From NCBI GenBank assembly GCA_949752735.1, contig OX457053.1, positions 6,701,135 to 6,765,134 of the forward strand: DNA of 64,000 nucleotides. The letters are read 5' to 3'. Positions 11,483-21,228 of the stretch are shown here, piece after piece. This DNA comes from Lumbricus terrestris. Taxonomy: Eukaryota > Annelida > Clitellata > Crassiclitellata > Lumbricidae. Numbering within the stretch: the first letter of the stretch is position 1; each line of letters opens with the position of its first letter. Below the pieces are notes generated by a model. It did no database searches and had not been told where the DNA came from. It worked only from the letters and a program-made list of their open reading frames with translations. Position numbers and translations under genes: made by a program.

Positions 11483-11893
11483 ATGGTTGTAGGCGCTTCA
11501 TATCGAGACTTCTTGAAAAACCTCTCCACTTCCTCAATTGGAATCGAGCTCACATCACTGGCAGAAATAATACAGACTGCTAAGGAACTCCGATCTACCC
11601 ATAGCAGAGGACTGGATGAAATTGATCCTCAGATTGCCAGATTCACAATAGAGGCCATCTCGATTCCCCTTGCTGAAATAATAAATTGCTCAATTGCAAC
11701 TGGTACTATCCCAAACTGTTTAAAAATTGCCAAAATAATTCTTATTTACAAAGCGGGGGACAAAAAGCAACTGAGAAATTACAGACCGATATCTATCTTG
11801 CTGTATTTTTCAAAATTCTTAGAAAAAATTACGTACGGAAGAATGTCATATTTAACATCAAAAGATATCGAAGTAAAGTCGCTAAGCTTTCAT
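11483..11893 (+). pseudogene. LINE reverse-transcriptase N-terminal remnant, copy 1
   Basis: The frame reads STHSRGLDEIDPQ, PLAEIINCSIATGTIPNCLK, IYKAGDKKQLRNYRPISIL and YFSKFLEKITYGRM. These are the motifs that precede the catalytic core of CR1/Jockey-like reverse transcriptases. It stops abruptly after YLTSKDI, before the DD box. Two more copies (12946 and 18990) break at the same point, so it was amplified with the host block, not inserted three times. Confidence 0.75.
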
Positions 11894-11950
11894 TCTGTTG
11901 CAAACTCGTTGAACTGGTTTAAGGGACTTATAAGAATTGTTTTGTTTACG

Positions 11951-12114
11951 ACTGGACAGCTGGAGAACTCGGCTGTTGCTGCCAGACGGCTGCGAAGATT
12001 GCTATCAAACGAGTGATTGCTAGTATGACTGTATCAACGACAGCCAATGCTGGTGTTCAGCCGGTGACCTTAACAACACAGGATTTTGATGCAGCAATTG
12101 CACTTCGCGTGTAG
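11951..12114 (+). pseudogene. AAA+ ATPase lid/C-terminal exon, copy e1
   Basis: The frame reads WTAGELGCCCQTAAKIAIKR, then VIASMTVSTTANAG, and TLTTQDFDAAIALRV before a stop. This looks like the helical lid of an AAA+ module (normally ...GADL..LC..AA..A...) and a final DF..A helix. Entering in phase 2, it fits a phase-1 donor such as that of the exon at 26043-26130. Copies e2 and e3 keep a TTTAG acceptor here, but in this copy the base context is TTTACG, which breaks the acceptor. It lies upstream, not downstream, of a Walker B exon. Confidence 0.5.
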
Positions 12115-12653
12115 TTGGTAGGTAGATCATTATATTGGATTAGCAGTTCTGATTAGCAGGGGAGTAAAAGTGGATGAATGGATGGCATCAAAAGTTGATG
12201 AGGAATGGCTTAGGAATATTTTCCTTTTTATATGAATTCACAAGAAACGAAGGATAGTGAATGAATGTTTAAATATTTTACTCTACAGATAGAGTGAAAG
12301 GTCGCAGACTACGAAGTGTGTAGGCCTATTTACGGTCAATTATGTGACTGATTGATTCACTAACGATTACTTTGATTTGCATTAGACTACTGTTTGCATT
12401 GGTTGCTTGAACAAGAGTAAGTTTATTGGCATTGAAGCAAGTCACAGAACCTCTTGTGGACAGACAAGATGCATGAAATTTTGTGACACATGATGTACAA
12501 AACCACCACTGCACAGAGAATAATCATAATAATGATAAGAATGTTAATATTTGTTTGTTCATTTACAGGTTGTTGAGACCTCAGCCTGTTTAACCAACTG
12601 AAATGGCTGGACTACATAATGACTTGCATTGTTTTTTCTTTGTATTCTACTAG

Positions 12654-12854
12654 GCCCGTAGCCTCCAACCATCAATCATAATACTCGATCCACCGAATCA
12701 GACAATGATATCTGATTTGGAAAGAGAACTTGATTTGTTGGCAGATGATGACGTTGTCTTTGTCATAGCCAAGGCCACGGATGTCAACCAAGTGGACAGA
12801 TCTCTGAAAGTTGGTTGGAGATTTGGAATAACTCTGCGAAAGCGTATAGATTAG
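12654..12854 (+). pseudogene. AAA+ ATPase Walker B exon, copy c1
   Basis: After CTACTAG| the frame reads ARSLQPSIIILDPPNQT, LERELDLLADDDVVFVIAKA and VDRSLKVGWRFG, then RKRID and a stop. Walker B is LDPP, where a canonical AAA+ has DE, so the catalytic glutamate is absent. Compared with c5 (20.14 kb), homology ends right after WRFG and the real exon end is missing, so a duplication breakpoint cut the exon. Confidence 0.6.
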
Positions 12855-12945
12855 AATTTCGATCCGTTCTCCTTACTGAAGGGCAGAGTAAATGAATTAA
12901 GGAATGTCTTAAGTTACAGATTGAAATGGTTGCTTCATATATGAA

Positions 12946-13743
12946 ATGGTTGTAGGCGCTTCATATCGAGACTTCTTGAAAAGCCCCTCCACTTCCTCAA
13001 TTGGAATCGAACTCACATCACTGGCAGAAATAATACAGACTGCTAAGGAACTCCGATCTACCCATAGCAGAGGACTGGATGAAATTTATCTTCAGATTGC
13101 CAGTTTCACAATAGAGGCCACCTCGATTCCCCTTGCTGAAATAATAAATTGCTCAATTGCAACTGGTACTATCCCAAATTGTTTAAAAATTGCCAAAATA
13201 ATGCCTATTTACAAAGCTGGGGACAAAAGGCAACTGAGTAATTACAGACCGACATCTATCTTGCCGGACTTTTCAAAATTCTTAGAAAAAATTAAGCATG
13301 GAAGAATGTCATATTTAACATCAAAAGATATCAAAGTAAAGTCGCTAAGCTTTCATTCTGTCGTGTCCCATGGTTTGACTGGCAACCGACTCCATGATGT
13401 TGTACGTTCCACCACAGTCGCGCGAATGCGACTTTATTCTTCACCAGCATGGTGGGGTTTTGCAAATGAGGGTCAGAGAAGTCGCCTGTCCGCTATTATT
13501 AGAAAGTTGGTACGACAAGGTTTTTTGCCCAGTAACACTCCTACTTTTGACATGTTATGTTCTAAAGCAGATGTATCCATTTTTACTTCTATCATTTGTG
13601 ACCCCGGTCATGTCCTCCATTATCTTCTTCCACGTGAACGTGTAACTGGTTACTCCCTTAGGCCCCGTTCACATAATATAGAGATACCACGATGTGATTT
13701 GTTGATTGGAAAGGGATTTATCACGAGAATGCTCTATAGTTAA
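12946..13743 (+). pseudogene. LINE reverse-transcriptase remnant, copy 2, with C-terminal tail
   Basis: The first part repeats copy 1 (STHSRGLDEIYLQ, IYKAGDKRQLSNYRP) up to YLTSKDIK. It then jumps directly to a C-terminal segment (TTVARMRLYSSPAWWG, KLVRQGFLPSN, FITRMLYS and stop) resembling the minus-strand fragment at 9.1 kb. The catalytic core with the DD box is missing. An untranslated tail continues to about 13905 and ends in AATAAAGAAAATACTTAC, like the tail at 60.6-60.8 kb. The frame is open for 265 residues but cannot encode an active enzyme. Confidence 0.8.
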
Positions 13744-13955
13744 CTTTTTGACGATAATAGTTTAGTAATTATATTATAATTTACCTTGTGATTTTAATTT
13801 GCACGTTTTTATTACCTATTATTACTTCGATGTTTTATAATGATGTTCTGTGTCCCATTATGCGTTTGCAAGTGGAGTAATAAAGAAAATACTTACTTTA
13901 CTTTCTTAAACTCGTTGAACTGGCTTAAGAGACTTATTAGAGCTGTTTTGTTTAG

Positions 13956-14129
13956 ACTGGACAGCTGGAGAACTCGGCTGTTGCTGCCAGACGGCTTCGA
14001 AGATTGCTATCAAACGAGTGAATGCTAGTATCATAGTAGTAGGACTGTATCCACAACAGCCAATGCTGGTGTCAGTCGGTGACCTTAACAACACAGGATT
14101 TTGATGCAGCAATTGCACTTCGCGTGTAG
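13956..14129 (+). pseudogene. AAA+ lid/C-terminal exon, copy e2
   Basis: It has a TTTAG| acceptor and starts WTAGELGCCCQTASKIAIKR. An 11-bp insertion (TCATAGTAGTA-like) relative to e1 then shifts the frame, before the conserved ACACAGGATTTTGATGCAGC end. It is a disrupted copy. Confidence 0.5.
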
Positions 14130-14646
14130 TTGGTAGGTTGGTAGTTCTGATTAGCAGGGTTTAAAAGTGAATGAATGGATGGCATAAAAAGTTGATGAGG
14201 AATGGCTTAGGAATATTTTACTTTTTACAAAAATTCACAAAGAACGAAGGATAGTGAATGAATGTTCAAATGTTTTACTCTACAGATAGAGTGAAAGGTC
14301 GCAGACTACGAAGTCTGTATTTACGGTCAATTATGTGACTGATTGATTCACTAACGATTACCTTGATTAGCATCACACTACTGTTTGCATTTGTTGCTTG
14401 AACAAGAGTAGGTTTACTAGCTTTGAAGCAAGCCACAGAACCTCTTGTGGACACAGACAAGAGGCATGAAATTTTGTGACACATGATGTACAAAACCATC
14501 ATTGCACTGAGAATAATCATAATAACGATAAGAATTTTAATATTCGTTTGTTCATTTACAGGTTGTTGAGACCTCAGCCTGTTTAACCAACTGAAATGGC
14601 TGGACTACATAATGACTTGCATTGTTTTTTCTTTGTATTCTACTAG

Positions 14647-14850
14647 GCCCGTAGTCTCCAACCATCAATCATAATACTCGATCCACCGAATCAGAAAATG
14701 ATATCTGATTTGGAAAGAGAACTTGATTTGTTGGCAGATGATGACGTTGTCTTTGTCATAGCCAAGGCCACGGATGTCAACCAAGTGGACAGATCTCTGA
14801 AAGTTGGTTGGAGATTTGGAATAACTCTGCGAAAGGGTATAGATTAGAGT
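14647..14850 (+). pseudogene. AAA+ Walker B exon, copy c2
   Basis: Nearly identical to c1: ARSLQPSIIILDPPNQ, LLADDDVVFVIAKA, VDRSLKVGWRFG, then RKGID and a stop. A second frame crossing this end (14808-15077) reads on through EFRSVLLTARSHVYKEP, VFAKLPNQQLRDTC and HWVDRIWRRRS. I do not recognise that peptide. Confidence 0.6.
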
Positions 14851-15085
14851 TTCGATCCGTTCTCCTTACTGCTCGCTCGCACGTATACAAGGAACCTCTG
14901 GACATTCGTATGAGGCGCGGAGACAAGGAACGGGTGTTTGCAAAATTGCCGAATCAGCAACTTCGAGACACGTGCACTTTTCCCCGATACCTTCAACAAC
15001 ATTGGGTAGATCGAATTTGGCGACGTCGAAGTACTGCTTCTTTGAAATGGATGACAAAACAAAAGTTTGCAAGTTGACAGAAAAA

Positions 15086-17186
15086 GGGTATAGATTAGAA
15101 TTTCGATCCGTTCTCCTTACTGCCCGCTAGTGCGTAACACAAGGAACCTCTGGACATTCGTATGAGGTGCAGAGACAAGGACTGGGTGCTTGCAAGAGTG
15201 TCGAATCAGCAACTTCGACACACATGCATGTACTCGCTTAGAAATTGCAAGGGAGAGAAATGGCCACCCAGTAATGCCAAGGCTAAGCAAACTGAAGTCT
15301 CTGATTAAGATGTATGATTTAGATGTATGGATCTGGCTGGGCTTATAGCAGGGTGCAGTTGCAAGGCCCTTCTTGGGAGTCTGTGTGAACAGGTGAAAGC
15401 TAGAAGTTTTTGCTTTAGTAGTCACTATTTTTGTGTTAAAATGCAACAAGTTCTGAATTTCGGTTTTACAATTCAATTGCCAACGCTAAGCAAACTGAAG
15501 TTTCGGATAAGATGTATGATTTACATGTATGGAATCGCTTACTATCATCCAGGAACTAGCGTTCAGCTGGCAGCCGTATTTCATTCGGTAATTGCCGATG
15601 TGTAGAACATTATCCTTTTATATGAATTCACAAGAAATGAAGGATAGTGAATGAATGTTTAAATGTTTTACTCTACAGATAGAGTGAAAGGTCGCAGAAT
15701 GCGAAGTGTGTATTTACGGTCAATTATGTGACTGATTGATTCACTAACGATTACTTTGATTTGCATCACACTACTGTTTGCATTGGTTGCTTGAACAATA
15801 GTTTTATTGGCATTGAAGCAAGCCCCAGAACCTCTTGTGGATACAGACAGGAAGCATGAAATTTTGTGACACGATGTACAAAACCACCACTGCGCCGAGT
15901 GGCTGAACTACATAATGACTGGCATTGGTTTTTTTGGTATTCTTCTAGGCCCGGCGTCTCCAACCATCACTGATCAACATCGACCCTCTCAAACAGACAA
16001 TGACATTGGATCTAGAGTGAGAGATGGATATGTTGGAGGAAGATGACATGGTGTTTGTTGTGGCCACGGCCAGGGATGTCAACCAAGTTGACAGATCTCT
16101 GAAAGTTGGTTGGAGATTTGGAATAACTCGGCGAAAGGGTATAGATTAGAATTTCGATCCGTTCTCCTTACTGCTCGCTCGCACGTATACAAGAAACCTC
16201 TGGACATTCGTATGAGGTGCAGAGACAAGGACTGGGTGCTTGCAAGAGTGTCAAATCAGCAACTTCGACACACATGCATGTACTCGCTTAGAAATTGCAA
16301 GGGAGAGAAATGGCCACCCAGTAATGCCAAGGCTAAGCAAACTGAAGTCTCTGATTAAGATGTATGATTTAGATGTATGGATCTGGCTAGGCTTATAGCA
16401 GGGTGCAGTTGCAAGGCCCTTCTTGGGAGTCTGTGTGAACAGGTGAAAGCTAGAAGTTTTTGCTTTAGTAGTCACTATTTTTGTGTTAAAATGCAACAAG
16501 TTCTGAATTTCGGTTTTACAATTCAATTGCCAACGCTAAGCAAACTGAAGTTTCGGATAAGATGTATGATTTAGATGTATGGAATCGCTTACTATCATCC
16601 AGGAACTAGCGTTCAGCTGGCAGCCGTATTTCATTCGGTAATTGCCGATGTGTAGAACATTATCCTTTTATATGAATTCACAAGAAATGAAGGATAGTGA
16701 ATGAATGTTTAAATGTTTTACTCTACAGATAGAGTGAAAGGTCGCAGATTGCGAAGTGTGTATTTACGGTCAATTATGTGACTGATTGATTCACTAACGA
16801 TTACTTTGATTTGCATCACACTACTGTTTGCATTGGTTGCTTGAACAATAGTTTTATTGGCATTGAAGCAAGCCCCAGAACCTCTTGTGGACACAGACAG
16901 GAAGCATGAAATTTTGTGACACGATGTACAAAACCACCACTGCGCCGAGTGGCTGAACTACATAATGACTGGCATTGTTTTTTTTGGTATTCTTCTAGGC
17001 CCGGCGTCTCCAACCATCATTGATCAACATTGACCCTCTCAAACAGACAATGACATTGGATCTAGAGTGAGAGATGGATATGTTGGAGGAAGATGACATG
17101 GTGTTTGTTGTGGCCACGGCCAGGGATGTCAACCAAGTTGACAGATCTCTGAAAGTTGGTTGCAGATTTGGAATAACTCGGCGAAA
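15086..17186 (+). repeat. Tandem repeat of about 1050 bp, two full units
   Basis: Units begin at 15086 and 16137 with GGGTATAGATTAGAATTTCG; a third, partial unit runs from 17187 to about 17640. The two full units are nearly identical. Each contains ACAAGGACTGGGTGCTTGCA, the GCAAGGGAGAGAAATGG run, an intron-like segment and a stop-containing Walker B exon. The high identity points to recent duplication. Confidence 0.9.
15949..16151 (+). pseudogene. AAA+ Walker B exon, copy c3 (nonsense)
   Basis: The frame ARRLQPSLINIDPLKQTMTL reaches DLE then TGA, followed by EMDMLEEDDMVFVVATARD and VDRSLKVGWRFGITRR. The stop falls at the arginine/lysine codon before EMD in the intact copy. The same stop is in c4, so the mutation predates the 1050-bp duplication. 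Confidence 0.65.
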
Positions 17187-17201
17187 GGGTATAGATTAGA
17201 A
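16999..17201 (+). pseudogene. AAA+ Walker B exon, copy c4 (nonsense)
   Basis: Same structure and same internal TGA after DLE as c3, with only a few base differences (for example GGTTGCAGATTT for GGTTGGAGATTT). Confidence 0.65.
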
Positions 17202-17659
17202 TTTCGATCGGTTCTCCTTACTGCTCGCTCGCACGTATACAAGGAACCTCTGGACATTCGTATGAGGTGCAGAGACAAGGACTGGGTGCTTGCAAGAGTG
17301 TCGAATCAGCAACTTCGACACACATGCATGTACTCGCTTAGAAATTGCAAGAGAGAGAAATGGCCACCCAGTTATCACAAGGCTAAGCAAACTGAAGTTT
17401 CTGATCAAGATGTATGATTTAGATGTATGGATCTGGCTGGGCTTATAGCAGGGTGCAGTTGCAAGGCCCTTCTTGGGAGTCTGTGTGAACAGGTGAAAGC
17501 TAGAAGTTTTTGCTTTAGTAGTCACTATTTTTGTGTTAAAATGCAACAAGTTCTGACTTTCGGTTTTACAATTCACACTTGAATGTTTTAAACTAAAAAT
17601 GTAGAGCATTTCTAGGAAATTGATGTATGTGCTTACGACCTGAATGGTTCGAATTATAA

Positions 17660-17801
17660 AAAAACACCAATAATACGGGTGGCATGGAGGAAGTCATCCA
17701 ATCGATAACAACTGCCGTCAGCCTGATGGTGGGAGGTGCTCCTATCTATGCAGCTTTAGGTGCTCAACCGGGAAACCATATCCTGGTGACCGGACCAAGC
17801 G
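17660..17801 (+). CDS. AAA+ ATPase exon a (start of P-loop)
   Basis: The frame reads GGMEEVIQSITTAVSLMVGG, APIYAALGAQPGNHILVTGP and SG, then a GT donor (AGCG|GTAAAA) in phase 1. The layout (G-G-x-x-x-x-I, then an aliphatic-TGPSG strand) is that of a Cdc48/AFG2-type AAA+ module just before Walker A. Joined to the exon at 18737 it gives a perfect GPSGTGKT. The start is uncertain: I see no good acceptor upstream, only an open frame from about 17660. This is the only copy of exon a in the window. Human relatives could be AFG2/SPATA5-like proteins, but the subfamily is not settled. Confidence 0.6.
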
Positions 17802-18736
17802 GTAAAAATCATGACTATTTCCATGATATTTGGAAAATAAAAAGAGTGTGATAGTGTCGATACGACTCTTAATTTTTTTTAACTATTTCACATTCGTAAT
17901 CTGAATTAACAATTTGAGCTTTTAACTGCTCAAATGTATTTTATTGAGTTTATTTCATATCTACATATTGTTTACTTCTTTTCAGTAATTACAGTTTTCG
18001 GTAATATAGCCAGAGCTACTTGGTTGGGACATATCTTTACGTTTCATTCATTACAAATATTTATATAGCACTCCTCCAAGGTAACTACTCAGAAGCGCTC
18101 CTGGCTCAACCTCGGCTATTTAAAGAGAAGTCTTAGGAATGCAGTAGAACGTGTTAGATGTATGGATATGGCTGGGTTTATGGCAGGGTGCAGTTGCAAG
18201 GCCCTTCTTGGGAGTCTGTGTGAACAGGTGAAAGCTAGAAGTTTTTGCTTTAGCAGACAATATTTTGTGTTAAAATGCAACATGTTCGGGCTTTCGGTTT
18301 TACAATTCACACTTGAATGTTTTAAACTAAAAATGTAGGGCATAATTAGTAAATTGATGCATGTTTTTACGACCTGAATGGTTTGCATGTTCAAATTGGC
18401 TGTGAACCATGCATGTGGAGAAATCTACTTCCAGATATGACATACAACTTCACATTATGGTGGCTGACATTATGTTTCTTTATGTATGTGCTGAATACTG
18501 TAATGAAAATTAAGAATTGAGATATATATATATATATACTTTGATTATTAGATATATGTAAAGTTGTAAACTCACATGTAGGACATATTGTCAAAGGCTT
18601 CATAATTATGCTATATGATAATTACATGCCCACTTAAATTGAAGGTTGAGGTTCTGTTGAAAACCACTGAAATTGGCTTTGCTAGAATATTTAAAGTAAT
18701 GTACCTGATCATTGCTATAATGTCTGACATTTGTAG

Positions 18737-18870
18737 GAACCGGAAAAACGGGTCTGGTGGAATGTCTAAAATCCTATTCAGCAACATTTGGCAGAGTTCG
18801 AATTGCGTTCTACTCGATGGCTCTGTGTAACATTGAAGATTCAGATGAAGTGCTGGCGCTCTTCCAGTCG
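18737..18870 (+). CDS. AAA+ ATPase exon b2 (Walker A completion)
   Basis: TTTGTAG| acceptor, |GTAAGA donor, 134 nt, phase 1 in and phase 0 out. It encodes TGKTGLVECLKSYSATFGRV, RIAFYSMALCNIEDSDEVLA and LFQS. With exon a it completes the nucleotide-binding P-loop GPSGTGKT, lysine and threonine included. The helix and strand after it correspond to the pore-loop and second-helix region of an AAA+ domain, but the usual GESE..IR motif is replaced by NIEDSDEVLALF, so the protein is divergent. Confidence 0.65.
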
Positions 18871-18989
18871 GTAAGAACTACTTGGTGGAATATGTTTATT
18901 AAATTTGAATTCACAAGGACTGAAGGGCAGAGTAAATGAATTAAGGAATGTCTTAAGTTACAGATTGAAATGGTTGCTTCATATATGAA

Positions 18990-19381
18990 ATGGTTGTAGG
19001 CGCTTCATATCGAGACTTCTTGAAAAGCCCCTCCACTTTCTCAATTGGAATCGAACTTACATCAGTGGCAGAAATAATACAGACTGCTAAGGAACTCCGA
19101 TCTACCCATAGCAGAGGACTGGATGAAATTGATCCTCAGATTGTCAGATTCACAATAGAGGCCATCTCGATTCCCTTGCTAAAATAATTAATTGCTCAAT
19201 TGCAATTGCCAAAATAATTCCTATTTACAAAGCTGGGGACAAAAAGCGACCGAGTAATTACAGACCGACATCTATCTTGCCGTACTTTTCAAAAATTTGT
19301 GAAAAAATTATGTACGGAAGAATAACGTCATATTTAACATCAAAAGATATCAAAGTAATGTCGCTAAGCTTTCACTCTGTT
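18990..19381 (+). pseudogene. LINE reverse-transcriptase N-terminal remnant, copy 3
   Basis: Same segment as at 11483, with a frame break near 19.18 kb (the SIATGTIPNCLK run is deleted) and further damage. It ends at the same YLTSKDIK point. It sits in what would be the intron between AAA+ exons b2 and c5. Confidence 0.7.
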
Positions 19382-19431
19382 GCAAACTCGTTGAAATTGC
19401 TTAAGGGACTTATTAGAGTTGTTTTGTTTAG

Positions 19432-19606
19432 ACTAAACAGCTGGAGAACTCGCCTGTTGCTGCCAGACGGCTTCGAAGATTGCTATCAAACGAGTGAATG
19501 CTAGTATCATAGTAGTATGACTGTATTCACGACAGCCAATGCTGGTGTTCAGTCGGTGACCTTAACAACACAGGATTTTGATGCAGCAAATGCACTTCGC
19601 ATGTAG
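19432..19606 (+). pseudogene. AAA+ lid/C-terminal exon, copy e3 (broken)
   Basis: A TTTAG| acceptor is followed at once by an in-frame TAA where e2 has TGG, then the lid sequence and the 11-bp insertion shared with e2. It cannot be translated through. It lies in the b2-c5 intron. Confidence 0.5.
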
Positions 19607-20141
19607 TTGGTAGGTAGGTCATTAAGACTCATTATATTGGATTAGCAGTTCTGATTAGCAGGGGATTAAAAGTGGATGAATGGATGGCACCAAAAGTTGA
19701 TGAGGAATGGCTTAGGAATATTTTCCTTTTTATATGAATTCACAAGGAACGAAGGATAGTGAATGAATGTTTAAATGTTTTACTCAACAGATAGAGTGAA
19801 AGGTCGCAGACTACGAAGTGTGTATTTACGGTCAATTATGTGACTGATTGATTCACCAACGATTACTTTGATTTGCATTACACTACTGTTTGCATTGGTT
19901 GCTTGAACAAGAGTAGGTTTATTGGCATTGAAGCAAGCCACAGAACCTCTTGTGGACACAGACAAGAGGCATGACATTTTGTGACACATGATGTACAAAA
20001 CCACCACTGCACTGAGAATAATCATAATAACGATAAGAATGTTAATATTCGTTTGTTCATTTAAAGGTTGTCGTGATCTCAGGCTGTTTAACCATCTGAA
20101 ATGGCTGAACCACAGATGACTTGCTTTTTTTATTCTACCAG

Positions 20142-20348
20142 GCATGTAAACTCCAGCCGTCACTCGTCATACTTGATCCTCTGAAGCCATCGTTGACTCT
20201 CGATCTGGAAAGAGAAATGGACCTCTTAGGAGATAAAGACATGGTCTTTGTTGTGGCGACAGCAACTGATCTGAATCAGGTCGATAGATCTTTGAAAGTT
20301 GGATGGAGATTCAGCGTCATGCTGCACTTGACAATACCTTCGAATCAG
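20142..20348 (+). CDS. AAA+ ATPase exon c5 (Walker B, sensor 1, arginine-finger region)
   Basis: TCTACCAG| acceptor, CAG|GTATAG donor, 207 nt, phase 0 at both ends. It encodes ACKLQPSLVILDPLKPSLTL, DLEREMDLLGDKDMVFVVAT and ATDLNQVDRSLKVGWRF, ending TIPSNQ. The pattern is that of an AAA+ module: Walker B strand (LVILDP), sensor-1 strand (VVATATD, normally ending N), and a diverged arginine-finger loop (LKVGWRF in place of R..GRF). Proline after the Walker B aspartate replaces the catalytic glutamate, so ATP hydrolysis may be lost even though Walker A is perfect. It is the only Walker B copy with an intact exon end. Confidence 0.65.
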
Positions 20349-20430
20349 GTATAGCTATGTATAATAACAGATGCTTATCTTATATATATATATATATTTC
20401 AGTAAGTCTGTGTGTTTGTTTGTGATCTCA

Positions 20431-20476
20431 ACCAGGTGGACAGAACCTTGAAAGTTGACTGGAGATTTGCTATTAT
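20431..20476 (+). pseudogene. Partial duplicate of exon c5, left piece, split by a transposon
   Basis: The frame DLNQVDRTLKVDWRFAI reads up to the transposon edge and resumes at 25771 as MLQLTLPSD, then TAG, then GTATAGCGATG. Without the insertion it aligns with the c5 end WRFSVMLHLTIPSNQ|GTATAGC, with the CAG codon mutated to TAG. It is a tandem copy of the 3' end of c5 and its donor, already a pseudo-exon. Confidence 0.75.
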
Positions 20477-20492
20477 CAGGGAACAGGTCGGA

Positions 20493-20550
20493 CCGGAACG
20501 CACCGGAACGCCGTTCCGGTTCCTTTTTTGACGACCGGAACGCCGTTCCG
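20493..20550. promoter_or_regulatory. Left subterminal repeats of the hAT transposon
   Basis: CCGGAACG occurs at 20493 and 20503. The palindrome CCGGAACGCCGTTCCGG occurs at 20503-20519 and again at 20534-20550, each followed by TTCCTTTTT. A related CCGGCGTTCCGG with TTCCTTTTT lies at the right end (25731-25742). Such repeats typically bind the hAT transposase; that role is inferred. Confidence 0.6.
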
Positions 20551-21228
20551 GTTCCTTTTTATAAAATAATTCTTGCATGTACGGCGTCGTTTTTTATTTC
20601 GTATAATTTTCTCTGCGCCCATGTTGAGCTCAGCCCTAGTCATGCAGAGTCCATGTATACACATAGGTAAACCCTCTGTCTCATTCTCCTTTTGGATGAC
20701 TCCATTAATTTATAGCGCCAACTATATTTTTATTTCTAAGTTAAAATGACTCCATATGTTTTAGCAAGCCTATATATATAAATTCTAATCATATGACACC
20801 AAAATCATAACAATTGGTCAAGGGATGCAGAATTATGTGTATTTTAGCATTTTTATGTTGTCGATCGGGACTCGAGACATATAAAAAATTAATAACTCCG
20901 TTACTGCTTACATTTTTTACACATGATATTTTATTAGGGCCTATATTCTGAAATGAACGGACTTCGTACACAAAGTTGGAATATCTGCAAATAGTTGAAG
21001 AAATAAAAAGTTATTTAATGAGATGTAACTTTTAGGAAAAAAATAATGAATTTTAACAAACTAAACTGCCGGTAGAGGGCAGAAGATGCAATGCAAAATT
21101 ATAATTTGTTTTAGCTTTATTTTTTACATTTCACTCCACCATAAAGTCGATACAGTTCCATTAATTTCTCTATTTAAACAGAGAACGAGGTTAATTTAAG
21201 TTTTACGACTAGTTTAAATACTAAGGCG

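Larger units (their letters stand above)
10651..12853 (+). repeat. Large duplicated block, copy 1 (AAA+ exon array)
   Basis: This block is repeated at 18152-20348 in the same orientation: a GATGTATGGATCTGGCTGGG start, TTGCATGTTCAAATTG, an AAA+ Walker A exon, a reverse-transcriptase remnant, an AAA+ lid exon and a Walker B exon. Its second half (11416-12853) is also repeated at about 12879-14850 with a LINE tail added. The order in the block (Walker A, reverse transcriptase, lid, Walker B) is not the order in a normal AAA+ gene. Confidence 0.8.
18152..20348 (+). repeat. Large duplicated block, copy 2
   Basis: Second copy of the 10651-12853 block, same orientation, with the Walker A exon, reverse-transcriptase remnant, lid exon and Walker B exon in the same order. 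It adds a TATATATA expansion near 18.52 kb and several small indels. Its Walker B exon is the only one with a complete 3' end. Confidence 0.8.

Noticed and set aside
14808..15077. 89-codon frame with EFRSVLLTARSHVYKEP as a new gene
   Set aside because: It starts inside a Walker B exon copy in another frame and crosses a duplication breakpoint. I could not match it to a family, so it is mentioned only with copy c2.
15117..17609. Repeated minus-strand frames (HLFTQTPKKGLATAPCYKPS and similar, up to 137 codons)
   Set aside because: They recur only because the DNA is repeated; they are antisense to the AAA+ array, lack motifs and differ in length between copies.
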